From: Methanobacteriaceae archaeon
Lineage (GTDB): Archaea; Methanobacteriota; Methanobacteria; Methanobacteriales; Methanobacteriaceae
Direction of reading: 5' to 3'
DNA: 64,000 bases
Assembly: GCA_030016715.1 (NCBI GenBank)
Contig: JASEJD010000004.1
Span: 60,642 to 124,641, forward strand
The notes under the pieces are model-generated. The model was not told the origin of the DNA. It was given only the letters and a program-made list of their open reading frames with translations, and did no database searches. The first letter of the stretch is position 1. Each line of letters begins with the position of its first letter. The translations under genes were made by a program, and so were the position numbers. Shown here piece after piece: positions 48,298 through 57,854 of the stretch.

Positions 48298-49638
48298 TTA
48301 ATTTTTTATTTTAAACTCCTCATTTAAAATTTCCATAATATCTTGCATTTTATAATTTTCTATATCCTCAACCAATCCAATGACTTCCATATCTACTTTA
48401 GGATTTAATTTAGAAAATTTATCAAGTATATCACTACGTTTTAATGGGTTTTCAGGTTCTCCTTGAGGTAGAAAACAAGTTTTTTTATAGATCTGGTCTT
48501 TGGTCTTTAATATCACTTCAGATGGTCTTTTTTCAGGGAAGTATTTCTCCAGTTCACTTTCTTCTTCTATAACAATTTTTTCAACCATTTCTTTAATCTC
48601 AGAATTCTTTTCATCATAATCCATATTTGGTTGATTTAGATTACTCCCTAATGCTGCTAGGGCCATAACCACTGGAAGGCTTTGTCGAACTGCTTCTATA
48701 GAGTTTGGTTGGTAATTATCGTGTTGAGAGGCAATTTTATAGGTTTTAATAATTATATTGTTGATTTCTCCACTGGAAATATTATTTTGGTTAATAATAT
48801 CAATAAGAGCGTCCAAACTAGTATGTAAGTGGCGGCAAACTGGATATTTCTTTAGATATACATTTTTTATGTGAAAACCACCTAAGTTTAACTGAAATCT
48901 TAATTGCTCAGGATCAAAGCCACCATACTCAACCATTACATTCAAAAATCCCTCTTTTCCATCAAGTATTGATTTAGCACCTGTAAATCCTTTTTCTGCA
49001 AGTATAGCAGACAAAACACCAGATTGTGCTGCTTTTCCTGCATGAAGATGCTTGGCCATGCTACCAGAATGATCAGATTCTAGAAGTCCACAGGCTTGAG
49101 TGCCAGCCACTCCCAAAGCATTAATGATTTCATTTTCTCTGAGATTTAATGATTTAGATGCCGCACCTGCGGCTCCAAATGTTCCACATGTTCCTGTGGA
49201 GTGAAATCCTTTATTACGATGAATTGGATTAGCTAGCATCCCTAAAGTTAAAGCCAATTCATATCCAACAATCATAGACGTTAAAAAGTCCTTGCCATTC
49301 CGGTTATAGGATTCACAAATCGCCAGTGCTGATGGAATAACACAAGAGCCTGGATGAAGTTGTGCAAAACGATGGCCATCATCTAAATCAATTGAATGGG
49401 CAAAAGTACCATTAGCAAGAGCAGAATCTAATGAATGGGCTTTTTTATAACCAATAACTGTTGATTCTTCTCCATCACTAATAATTTCCTTTATTATGGT
49501 ACCACTTTTCATATGGGATCCCCTAAGAGAAATTCCCAGGAAATCAATAAAACAAGTCTTTGCCTTCTCAATAACATCTTCAGGAATTTTGGAATAGTTC
49601 GTAGAAATGATAAAATTTGACAAATATTCAGTAATCAT
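48298..49638 (-). CDS. MmgE/PrpD family protein
   Basis: 446 residues. DFLGISLRGSHMKSG, FAHSIDLDDGHRFAQLHPGS, AVIPSALAICE-type region, HSTGTCGTFGAAGAASKSL and LKKYPVCRHLHTSLDALI match the PrpD fold: an all-helical domain followed by a lid domain. Known members dehydrate 2-methylcitrate or decarboxylate cis-aconitate. The substrate here is unproven, but the neighbouring citrate synthase-like and fumarase genes fit a tricarboxylic acid. No clear ribosome binding site lies before ATG 49638. About 210 bp without a gene separate it from tiaS. Confidence 0.88.
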   Translation of the reverse strand: MITEYLSNFIISTNYSKIPEDVIEKAKTCFIDFLGISLRGSHMKSGTIIKEIISDGEESTVIGYKKAHSLDSALANGTFAHSIDLDDGHRFAQLHPGSCVIPSALAICESYNRNGKDFLTSMIVGYELALTLGMLANPIHRNKGFHSTGTCGTFGAAGAASKSLNLRENEIINALGVAGTQACGLLESDHSGSMAKHLHAGKAAQSGVLSAILAEKGFTGAKSILDGKEGFLNVMVEYGGFDPEQLRFQLNLGGFHIKNVYLKKYPVCRHLHTSLDALIDIINQNNISSGEINNIIIKTYKIASQHDNYQPNSIEAVRQSLPVVMALAALGSNLNQPNMDYDEKNSEIKEMVEKIVIEEESELEKYFPEKRPSEVILKTKDQIYKKTCFLPQGEPENPLKRSDILDKFSKLNPKVDMEVIGLVEDIENYKMQDIMEILNEEFKIKN

Positions 49639-49849
49639 TATCCTAAAATAAGATAGTTATTGGATAAATGTTTTGATTTAAATCTAAAATTAATAGATAA
49701 AATCTTCCATTTTACTTGTAAAAATAGAAATATAATACTTAAAAAGGTTATAACTTGAATTATAGATAGATTGTATTTCTAAAAAAGAATTAATTAATTA
49801 TAAATATACCTTAATTTCAAATAATCATGATAAAAAGTTTATAATTTTA

Positions 49850-51106
49850 TTAGGTGAATCTTACCAATGGTTTACTTAAATGTCTGCGAGCTGAAGGTGG
49901 CACCTCATAACATCCTTTTTTTAAATCTCTTTTAACTTCTAATCGAATTTTTGTACCTTCACGTAGTTTTTGCCCACATTTCAAGCACTTGAATCCCTTA
50001 TTCTTTCCAGCGGATTTCATTCTCCTTCCACAATCACATATTGGATTTTCTTCCCGGTATAGAGTAGATAAATTTTGAATACAGAATTTCTCCATATTTA
50101 AAGTACCTTTATTACCAATACCGCCGTATACAATTATTTCATCCCCTTTAATTAATTTTCTGGTAGTTTCTCTGAATTTTTTTGTAGGTTCGTATGCTGC
50201 ACATTCCAATTTTCCAGAAGCATCTTTTAAAGTAAAGATTACATGTCCTCCTTCAATGGTATGAGGGTTGTCATCTACAATGCCTCTTACACAGTAACAC
50301 CCATATTTCTTCATATGGGCAATTTTATCAATTTTAACTATATGCATATCAGTATGCTGATTAGTTTCATAAACTCTATATCTTTCAATTTTTTCCATGG
50401 TTTTAATCAGATTATGAGCTTCAAGCACCATATCAGGAGATTCTCCACGGATACCATACAATATGGGACATGGAGTGTGGGGTTCTATTGCAATATAACC
50501 ATTATCCAAGTTATCAAAAGTTTGGGGATACATTTTTTCATTCATCAACCTTACTGAGTCATAATCAATCATTCTTTTTTTACCATAATTTTCCGGTAGG
50601 CGGTAGGCTAACAATTCATAGGTTTTATCGGGTAATGGACATCCTATGGCTGCTAAAGCACCTATAATTCCCCTACCATTTTTAAATTTATAAACATCAG
50701 CCCCTATCTTATGGGCCAGTGCTAGAGTTTCTTTTAGGGGAACTATATCCCTAATAGTCTTCATTGCGTATCTCTCTAATTCTGCTGAGATTTTTCCTTG
50801 AAAGAATACAACTCCTGGATTGGTTCGTTCATCTTGCAGCTGGGATAAATCTTCAATATAGTTTAGAACAATTTTTTTAATATTTATGGCATCATTTTCG
50901 GATTTTATATTTATCTTGAAGGATACTGCACCATTTCCACGAGTTTTAAACTTAGCAAAAGGATTTAATCTTATTAATCGAGGATAACCTTTGATGTTGT
51001 AACCGCAACTTTTAAGTTTATCAAGTATTACACTAGTTATATAGGTAGTGCACATTCCTGTCTGGGAATCAGTATCATCTATACCAACATAAATATTATT
51101 AAACAT
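49850..51106 (-). CDS. tiaS: tRNA(Ile2) 2-agmatinylcytidine synthetase TiaS
   Basis: 418 residues. Modifies C34 of the AUA-reading tRNA-Ile with agmatine, an archaeal modification. IYVGIDDTDSQTGMCTTYI is the N-terminal kinase-like signature; the middle holds the ferredoxin-like domain; an OB fold (VRGIVDDNPHTIEGGHVIFT) and a zinc ribbon (CDCGRRMK ... CLKCGQKL) close the protein. A GGTGAAAAATC site precedes ATG 51106. It is divergent from the HTH regulator, 21 bp apart. Confidence 0.96.
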   Translation of the reverse strand: MFNNIYVGIDDTDSQTGMCTTYITSVILDKLKSCGYNIKGYPRLIRLNPFAKFKTRGNGAVSFKINIKSENDAINIKKIVLNYIEDLSQLQDERTNPGVVFFQGKISAELERYAMKTIRDIVPLKETLALAHKIGADVYKFKNGRGIIGALAAIGCPLPDKTYELLAYRLPENYGKKRMIDYDSVRLMNEKMYPQTFDNLDNGYIAIEPHTPCPILYGIRGESPDMVLEAHNLIKTMEKIERYRVYETNQHTDMHIVKIDKIAHMKKYGCYCVRGIVDDNPHTIEGGHVIFTLKDASGKLECAAYEPTKKFRETTRKLIKGDEIIVYGGIGNKGTLNMEKFCIQNLSTLYREENPICDCGRRMKSAGKNKGFKCLKCGQKLREGTKIRLEVKRDLKKGCYEVPPSARRHLSKPLVRFT

Positions 51107-51127
51107 GATTTTTCACCGGTGGTCCTA
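51107..51127. promoter_or_regulatory. Shared 21-bp divergent start region with overlapping ribosome binding sites
   Basis: The only sequence between the tiaS and HTH-regulator start codons. ACCGGT at 51115-51120 is palindromic, so both strands read CCGGTG there: GGTGG 5 bp before ATG 51128 on plus, and GGTGA before ATG 51106 on minus. Both promoters must therefore lie within the opposite coding sequence. Confidence 0.7.
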
Positions 51128-52093
51128 ATGCAAAGGAATGAAATTTTAAAAGAAATCAATGAACTTCTCTTAAGTCAAGGTTTTGAATCTTCTCATATAT
51201 ATGATAGAAGTTGCTTTGACATGGTAGCCCGTAAGAAGTTTCTTTTATTATTACTTAAAGTTTTAATAAACATTGATGGTTTCACCGGAAAACAAGCCGA
51301 AGAAATAAAAAAACTAGCCCACTATTTTTTAGCATCCCCCCTAATAGTTGGTCTTAAATCAAAAAAAGAGTATTTAGAGGAAGATGTTGTATATGAAAGG
51401 CATGGAATACCGGTAATTGCACTTGAAACTCTGCGAAATATTATCATAGAGGATATTTATCCTGAAATATTCGCTGACCGGGGAGGATATTTTGTCCAGA
51501 TCGATGGAAAGATTTTAAGTGAAATAAGGGAAAAACAAAATCTTTCACTCAAAGATCTTGCTGATATGGCACATGTTTCACGAGAAACCATATATAAGTA
51601 TGAGCACGGATTAGTCAGAGCTTGCCCTGAAACAGTTATGATGCTGGAAAACATTTTAAACCTAAAAATAACACTTTCAGTTGATCTTTTCAAAATACCC
51701 CAGAAACCTGATAAGGAACCCATCGAGTTCCCTAAAGCCGAGCCTAAGGAACTGGTTGATCTAGGTTTTGGGGTTATTCCCACCAATAGAACACCCTTTG
51801 ATGCTATTGCTAAAACCGATTTAAAAACTTATAAAGAAAGAGAATCAAATAATCAAAATTCTGTGATCACTAATATGGAAAAAAACAGAACCCATAATAT
51901 TTTGAAAAAGATGGCATTATCTGTGAAAGATTTATCAGAAATTACTGGAAGCAACGCAGTATTCATTTTCGAAAATAGGAAGAAACTGGAAAATATTAAG
52001 GGCATTCCAGTCGTTCATAACTGGGAAATAGAGGATATGGAAAATTCTGGTGAATTCATAAAACTTGTAAAAGAACGAAAAGAATGTAACTAA
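51128..52093 (+). CDS. Archaeal HTH transcriptional regulator (MTH_967 type)
   Basis: About 321 residues from ATG 51128 (GTG 51119 also in frame). The N-terminal ~115 residues resemble a nuclease-like or sensor fold (CFDMVARKKFLLLLLKVLIN; GIPVIALETLRNII). A classic XRE helix-turn-helix follows (LSLKDLADMAHVSRETIYKYEHG, about residues 138-160), then an unassigned C-terminal region with a second HTH-like part (ILKKMALSVKDLSEITGS). UniProt names an M. thermautotrophicus protein of this type MTH_967. Its targets are unknown; divergence from tiaS suggests it could touch that region. Confidence 0.85.
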   Translation: MQRNEILKEINELLLSQGFESSHIYDRSCFDMVARKKFLLLLLKVLINIDGFTGKQAEEIKKLAHYFLASPLIVGLKSKKEYLEEDVVYERHGIPVIALETLRNIIIEDIYPEIFADRGGYFVQIDGKILSEIREKQNLSLKDLADMAHVSRETIYKYEHGLVRACPETVMMLENILNLKITLSVDLFKIPQKPDKEPIEFPKAEPKELVDLGFGVIPTNRTPFDAIAKTDLKTYKERESNNQNSVITNMEKNRTHNILKKMALSVKDLSEITGSNAVFIFENRKKLENIKGIPVVHNWEIEDMENSGEFIKLVKERKECN

Positions 52094-52295
52094 CTTAAAA
52101 TCAATACTCCTAACTGATTATTGAATCAATCATAATATTTATCTCCATCAATACAAAATTCTAGTTATACTAATTAATTTAGCATATAAAACTCCTTTAG
52201 ATGTTAAATAATATCCAGAGACTTAAATCTATTTATAACGTGAAATACTAGATCTCAAAATCTTATGATATGGAAAACTATTTTCGTGGTTTATA

Positions 52296-52682
52296 ATGGA
52301 ACTAAAAAAATTGTTGAATTACACTGAAAAATTTATGTCAATTTCAGTTATAATAGTTTCATGTGCAATACTTTTAATATCTATTTACACGCTTAGCATG
52401 GAAATTTTTATGGCTGGATCACTTACAACGGCCTTTTTATACTCATTATTTATTCAATTCCTTCAAAATGCTTTGTTGTTTATTATTGGACTTGAAATTG
52501 CCATTACACTAGTAAAACATAGTTTTACTAATGTTATTGAATTATTAATATTTGCTTTAGTTAGAAAGATTCTAATTACAACTGATAATTATTTGGATGT
52601 TGCAGTTATAGTTCTGAGTATTATCGCACTAATTATAATCAGACAATATATAAAAAAAGATAAGATTAGTAATGAAATGTAA
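52296..52682 (+). CDS. PsiE-like four-helix membrane protein
   Basis: 128 residues with four membrane helices. LLFIIGLEIAITLVKH and NVIELLIFALVRKILITTDN resemble the conserved core of PsiE-type (phosphate-starvation-inducible E) proteins. No function has been shown for the archaeal members. It has a weak GTGG site, stands alone between the HTH regulator and the convergent beta-helix gene, and has no visible operon partner. Confidence 0.65.
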   Translation: MELKKLLNYTEKFMSISVIIVSCAILLISIYTLSMEIFMAGSLTTAFLYSLFIQFLQNALLFIIGLEIAITLVKHSFTNVIELLIFALVRKILITTDNYLDVAVIVLSIIALIIIRQYIKKDKISNEM

Positions 52683-52705
52683 TTTTGAAAAAAGGGGAAA
52701 AATAA

Positions 52706-54994
52706 TTAATATTTCAAATTTTTCTTTTTATTACCTGAAGCTTTATTATAAGCCACTTGTCTTTTTTTTCCAATAGCATATATACCATAACCACTATTTT
52801 TAATGGCAGTATTTTTTGCTATCTTAGCATTAGAACCAGTGGAATATATTCCACTTCCCTTATTATATGAGGCTGTGTTATAGTATATGGATGCTGATTT
52901 AGCTATAGATATGATTCCATCTCTGTAATTTTTTTTAGCAGTATTTTTATAGATATATACTGAGGATCCTAGTGAATAAATTCCATAACCTTTATTGGAA
53001 TTTACTATATTTTTATTTATATTTGCAGATGAACCCTTAGTATATATTCCATGCAAATCATTGTTATTTGCCTTATTGTTATAAATGACAGCTTTTATTC
53101 CGTTTGAATATATTCCATAGCGGTTATAATAGTTTTGGTTGGACTCAATTAAAGCATTAGAACCAGTAGAAATGATTCCGCAATTAGTATTATTGGATGC
53201 TTTATTGCTAACTATTTTAACTGTTGAACCAGTTGAATATATTCCATTTATTGAATTATTGGTGGTGTTGACCTTGTATATAATTGTCTCTGATCCAGAA
53301 GAACGGATGCCACTTTGTTTATTATAGTTACTAGAGGTGTTCCAGATCTGTGCTTTGCCTCCTTTAGAATAAATACCATTTTGTTTATTGTAGTTTGTAG
53401 TGGAGTCCCAGATTTTCAGATTACTGCCAATAGAGTAAATTCCATTGAGATTGTTAAAATTTGTTTTTACAGTATTTATTTGGGCATTAATACCTGAAGA
53501 ATAAATTCCATTATTCTTATTAGAATTTGCCTCAATATTAAACAATTTTACATTGGAACCTGTTGAATTAACTCCGTTTAGTGAATTGGATGAAGATACA
53601 ACATTATAAACTGTGGCATTGTTTTTTGTAGAATAAATACCATTCTTTAAATTGTTATTTACAGCCATGATATAATTTACATAGGCATTAATTCCGTCTA
53701 AATAAATCCCATTCAGTTTATTCTGATTGGCTTCAAAGACTAAAAAGAGATAAAGTTCACTGCCTTTTGAGTAAATACCATTCTGGCCATTAAGGGTAGC
53801 ATTAATATAATATATCTGTGCTTTACTTCCACTAGAGTAAATACCATTATATCCATTACCTACAGATAAAACATTGTATATTAAGACGTTATTTCCACTG
53901 GAATACACCCCATCCCATGAATTGTTACGAATAGAAGATGAATAAAGTGTGTTATTAAAACCAGTTAAATAGACACCATTTTTTTGGTTATACCTAGATT
54001 CAATTGAAGTGAATCGGTTTCCAGAACCTGTAGAGTTAATGCCAGAATAGTTATTTAATAATGTGCTTGAATTGGTAACTGTATTATTATTTCCACTGAT
54101 AAAAATTCCATTTTTGTTATTATAATTAGCATATGCCTGGTTAATTGTGGTATTATCGCCTCTAGTATAAATTCCATGGTCATTATTGAAATATGCGTAA
54201 TTTAAGGTTAGAATAGATTTGTTTCCATCAGAATATATCCCTGATTTCCCATTATAATAAGTTCTGCTGTTATAGATGGTTGAATTATTTCCTAAGGATA
54301 TTATACCATGCCCTTCATTGTATGTTGCATTGTTGGAGCCTAGATATGCATTGTTTCCTGTTGAATTTATTCCATTATTTTTGCTGGAACTAATTGAGTT
54401 GTTTTTTATGGTGGCCTTATCTCCCGATGAACTAATACCATCTTTACCAGAGTTCATTATCTTATTATTTATTATATTCACGTTGTTTCCTGTGGAATTT
54501 ACTCCACAGAAGCTAGTGCCATTTATGGTATTGTTAGAAATTGTTACACTGTTTCCATTAATAAGTATGCCATCTCGTGTAGAAGAAAGAATAGAATTAT
54601 TGTTTATGGTTACATTATTAGCATCCACACGCATAGAACCGTTAATTGAAAACCCAGAAACTGCTGTATTAGGAGATGAGCCTAATATATGAATTATATC
54701 ACTTTCAGTGTCTCCTAATAGTTTCACACCATTATCGGCTATAATATTTACAGAACGATCAATGATGATCTTTACATTTTCATACAATCCTTCCATGAAA
54801 GTGAATGTATCACCATCTTCAAATGTATATTCTATTCCATCTAGTGTAAAGGTGCTTAAAATACCATTAGAACTAAATATATTAGTATAAGTTGTGTTAT
54901 TAACCTGATAATTGGCTGCAGATACTGTACTTATAAATGAAAATATAATAAGTAACTGTACTATTGTATATAATATCCTTTTTCCTGATTTCAT
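52706..54994 (-). CDS. Secreted parallel beta-helix repeat (adhesin-like) protein
   Basis: 762 residues. A signal peptide (ILYTIVQLLIIFSFISTVSA) is followed by a short cap, and from about residue 110 to the end by about 25 imperfect repeats of 22-25 residues of the form NGIYSTGSNAKI...N, typical of right-handed beta-helices (NosD-like). Asn, Ser, Gly and Tyr dominate; there are no Cys. The chain ends in KKNLKY with no C-terminal membrane anchor, PGF-type or pseudomurein-binding domain, so it seems freely secreted or held by other means. GGGAGGT precedes the ATG. Adhesin function is inferred from the family only. Confidence 0.85.
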   Translation of the reverse strand: MKSGKRILYTIVQLLIIFSFISTVSAANYQVNNTTYTNIFSSNGILSTFTLDGIEYTFEDGDTFTFMEGLYENVKIIIDRSVNIIADNGVKLLGDTESDIIHILGSSPNTAVSGFSINGSMRVDANNVTINNNSILSSTRDGILINGNSVTISNNTINGTSFCGVNSTGNNVNIINNKIMNSGKDGISSSGDKATIKNNSISSSKNNGINSTGNNAYLGSNNATYNEGHGIISLGNNSTIYNSRTYYNGKSGIYSDGNKSILTLNYAYFNNDHGIYTRGDNTTINQAYANYNNKNGIFISGNNNTVTNSSTLLNNYSGINSTGSGNRFTSIESRYNQKNGVYLTGFNNTLYSSSIRNNSWDGVYSSGNNVLIYNVLSVGNGYNGIYSSGSKAQIYYINATLNGQNGIYSKGSELYLFLVFEANQNKLNGIYLDGINAYVNYIMAVNNNLKNGIYSTKNNATVYNVVSSSNSLNGVNSTGSNVKLFNIEANSNKNNGIYSSGINAQINTVKTNFNNLNGIYSIGSNLKIWDSTTNYNKQNGIYSKGGKAQIWNTSSNYNKQSGIRSSGSETIIYKVNTTNNSINGIYSTGSTVKIVSNKASNNTNCGIISTGSNALIESNQNYYNRYGIYSNGIKAVIYNNKANNNDLHGIYTKGSSANINKNIVNSNKGYGIYSLGSSVYIYKNTAKKNYRDGIISIAKSASIYYNTASYNKGSGIYSTGSNAKIAKNTAIKNSGYGIYAIGKKRQVAYNKASGNKKKNLKY

Positions 54995-55351
54995 TAATAA
55001 TACCTCCCAATTAGAAAAACTTCATAGTAGTAATAAGAATAGCTGAGTTAATGTGAAAATTATTATTGTTCTTATATTTAAATTTTATTAATTCAGAAAA
55101 AGTAATACTTTTTAAATTAGGTTTAGAGAATTTAAAATATGAAAATAATTTGTAAAATATAATTTTTAGTCGATATACTTTTTATATCTGTTCTGATTTG
55201 ATATTTAAAACAATGTTTATGGATAAAATTATCTAAATAGAATAAAATGAATTAAACATTTCTATCCCGATTTATGGTTATATAATGATACATCAAAATA
55301 CAATATTGTCTAAAGACGGGATATTATTCCGTGTATAGTTCTTAGATAGAA
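54995..55351. other. Intergenic region upstream of the beta-helix gene
   Basis: About 357 bp, AT-rich. It contains a likely minus-strand promoter (AAATTTAAATATAAG at about 55075-55090) for the beta-helix gene. No gene or RNA recognised. Confidence 0.4.
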
Positions 55352-56101
55352 TTAAAGACGTTCCAACAAATTAAATGATTCTTCTGCTTCTTTTTCTGAT
55401 GCAATTCCCACGGTGACCATATCCACATAATCCAAGTTTTTTAGAAAGTCAAAAGCTTCCATTGGCTTTAAAACACCGGCCGCAAGTATTTTTTTAGCAA
55501 TAATTATTTTATCTAGTTCCAATATTAAATTTCTAAGTTCCGTCCTTGAATCTTCCATAAATGTGCTGGTATCCATCAAATAACCTAACTTGTTAATTGG
55601 AACCATATAAATATCAAATAGGTCGATTATTGGAGATTTTAAAAGATTTTTTGTGGTTCTAAAAGGCATGTGGGTTACTATTCCTGGGATTGAACCAGAA
55701 TCTCTAATTAAATCCAGTTTTTTAGCTATAAATTCCCATTCCCCGCTATCAGTAATGACTGCGTGAAGGAGCATGCTGCTTACCCCTAAATTAGTGAATG
55801 TTTCTATATCCTCATCTTCTTTATCGGGTCGGATCGTTCCCACTATCTCAAGTTCGCATCCATCATTAATGGCAATTTTAAGTGCTTTAATAACGTTTTC
55901 GTAGGGTATTACTTGGATTCCTTTTACTCCCAGATCATAGGATTTTTTAATTATCTTTACCATATTTTCTGTTTTTTGGTATAGATCTAACTGGTATAAT
56001 CGTGCTCTATGTCCAAACTGTGCTGCTCCAATAAAAGGTGATGTTCCAAGAAGAGTTTTAGGTATTTCCCTATTTTTTATTTTGATATTTCCATTAAACA
56101 T
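55352..56101 (-). CDS. TIM-barrel protein, aldo/keto reductase-like, archaeal
   Basis: About 249 residues from ATG 56101 (56110 also in frame). PKTLLGTSPFIGAAQFGHRA opens the barrel; DLGVKGIQVIPYENVIKALK, ELEIVGTIRP, MLLHAVITDSG, IPGIVTHMPFRTT and the final AAGVLKPMEAFDFLKN / YVDMVTVGIASEKEAEESF are successive beta/alpha units. The last segment recalls aldo/keto reductase ends, but the catalytic Tyr/Lys tetrad is not evident. It lies about 100 bp upstream... on the same strand as the GT20 gene, which precedes it. No function assigned. Confidence 0.6.
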   Translation of the reverse strand: MFNGNIKIKNREIPKTLLGTSPFIGAAQFGHRARLYQLDLYQKTENMVKIIKKSYDLGVKGIQVIPYENVIKALKIAINDGCELEIVGTIRPDKEDEDIETFTNLGVSSMLLHAVITDSGEWEFIAKKLDLIRDSGSIPGIVTHMPFRTTKNLLKSPIIDLFDIYMVPINKLGYLMDTSTFMEDSRTELRNLILELDKIIIAKKILAAGVLKPMEAFDFLKNLDYVDMVTVGIASEKEAEESFNLLERL

Positions 56102-56206
56102 AAGAATCAAATTAATTTTTCTTTGATTAATATTCTTCTAAATCCTTCACAATATACAAAAATATTAATTAATCTAAATAATTTCTCTGAATACAAAAAC
56201 ATTGAT

Positions 56207-57706
56207 TTATCTAAATAATTTCTCTATATCATCAAATTGTTCAGCAACCCAATTATATATATTTCTCTCTTTCACAATTTTTTTCAAACCATTCAAACGA
56301 TCCTCTCTTTCCTTTGATTTCATAGAAACTGCTTGATATATTGCTTCAGCAGTCTGGGTAACATCAAAAGGATTTACATTTAATGAATAATCTTTTAATT
56401 CTTCATAAGAACCTGCGTGTTCAGATAATATGAGAATACCATTATTCTCATTGATTACTGAACCTTCCTTCGATACTATATTCATCCCATCACAGATAGG
56501 ATTTACCATCAAACAGTCATAATTTTTAAATGCTGCTGCAACCAGTGAGTAATCTGCCTTAAAAATTTGTTCTATTGGTTTCCAATTATCTGTAGAATAT
56601 TTTTTATTAATTTTTTCAATCGTCTGGTCAATATCATCTTTATAATCACGATATTCTTTTATTTGTTGACGGGTAGGTTTTCCAGTTGATAAAAATTTAA
56701 TTTTACCAATATATTCTGGATGTTTCTCTAAAAAGAGTTCATATGCTTTAAATCCACGTATGATGTTCTTACTAAGATCTGCTCTGTCTGTTCTATATAG
56801 TAAAAAGTTATCTCCTTTTATCTTTCTTATTATTTCCTCTTTTTTTGATACTTCCTTGGAATGTGACAATTTTAGAAGTCCTTGGTCATCAACAGATATG
56901 GGATAATTTCTAACGTAAATTGTTCTCTCCTCATATTTTACTATATTACTTTCTAAATCTACATAGTCAGCATATTTTTCACATGTTCTTAGAAAATTTT
57001 TTACATATTTTTCTATGTGAAAACCAACTATATCATTGGATAGAAGGCCTTTTATGATAGCTTCCTCCATATAATCTGGTATTATGCAGAAATATTCCGG
57101 TTGGGGCCAGGGAATATGTATAAATTGGCTTAAAAATATATCTCCAAGTTTTTCTCTGATAAATTTGGGGCATAGATATAAATGATAATCTTGTAATATT
57201 ATTAGCGGTTTTTTTTCGTTAAAATCAGATTCTTTTACAATTTTCTCTGCAAATTTTCTATTTACATATTTATAGCCATCATCCCATGCATCATGTATCT
57301 TATCATCTATTTCTGGAGTATAAGCTGGATTCCACATGTAATGCTGGACAAACCACAACAATGGATTACTTATAACACTATAATATTTCTCATAACGATC
57401 ACGATCCACAATTACAAAAGGGACTCTGAAGAGCGGTTTATCTTCTGGAATAGGAACACAATTATTTTTAAATGTTTTAGCTACTTCAACATCTTCTGAA
57501 GACATGGCACTGGCAATCCATGTTCCATTAACTGTTTCCATTACCGGTAGAAGTGTGGAAACCAGTCCACCTGACCCGCGCGTCATTACAATTTCATGGC
57601 TTGAATCTCGGCTAAATTCAACTGGACCCCTATTGGATGCAATAATTAGATGTTTATCCTCTAAAAATTTCTCAATTTTTCCATAAACAGAGTTATTATT
57701 AAAAAT
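56207..57706 (-). CDS. otsA: Trehalose-6-phosphate synthase-like GT20 enzyme, probable ATT start
   Basis: 499 residues if it starts at ATT 57706. OtsA-type motifs: SNRGPVEFS with GSGGLVSTLLP (glucose/UDP-sugar site), HIPWPQPEYF, IVGFHIEKYVKNFLRTC, RTDRADLSKNI, CDGMNIVSKEGSV and GILILSEHAGSYEEL. It should make trehalose phosphate or a related glucoside from a nucleotide sugar. The first canonical start, ATG 57586, falls after SNRGPVEFS, and no ATG, GTG or TTG exists further up before TAA 57728-57730. AAGGGGG (57714-57720) followed by ATT at 57709 and 57706 marks the likely start. Divergent from serA. Confidence 0.83.
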   Translation of the reverse strand: MFNNNSVYGKIEKFLEDKHLIIASNRGPVEFSRDSSHEIVMTRGSGGLVSTLLPVMETVNGTWIASAMSSEDVEVAKTFKNNCVPIPEDKPLFRVPFVIVDRDRYEKYYSVISNPLLWFVQHYMWNPAYTPEIDDKIHDAWDDGYKYVNRKFAEKIVKESDFNEKKPLIILQDYHLYLCPKFIREKLGDIFLSQFIHIPWPQPEYFCIIPDYMEEAIIKGLLSNDIVGFHIEKYVKNFLRTCEKYADYVDLESNIVKYEERTIYVRNYPISVDDQGLLKLSHSKEVSKKEEIIRKIKGDNFLLYRTDRADLSKNIIRGFKAYELFLEKHPEYIGKIKFLSTGKPTRQQIKEYRDYKDDIDQTIEKINKKYSTDNWKPIEQIFKADYSLVAAAFKNYDCLMVNPICDGMNIVSKEGSVINENNGILILSEHAGSYEELKDYSLNVNPFDVTQTAEAIYQAVSMKSKEREDRLNGLKKIVKERNIYNWVAEQFDDIEKLFR

Positions 57707-57854
57707 AATTTTACCCCCTTGGTAGAATTAATAATATAAATTCCTATATTATATTATATAAGTCACCAAATTTAAATGCATTTTCGTCTATATTTTTAAT
57801 ACAGGAAATTGAATGTATGTTCATCAATATCAAAAGAAAATCAAAGGTGAAATT

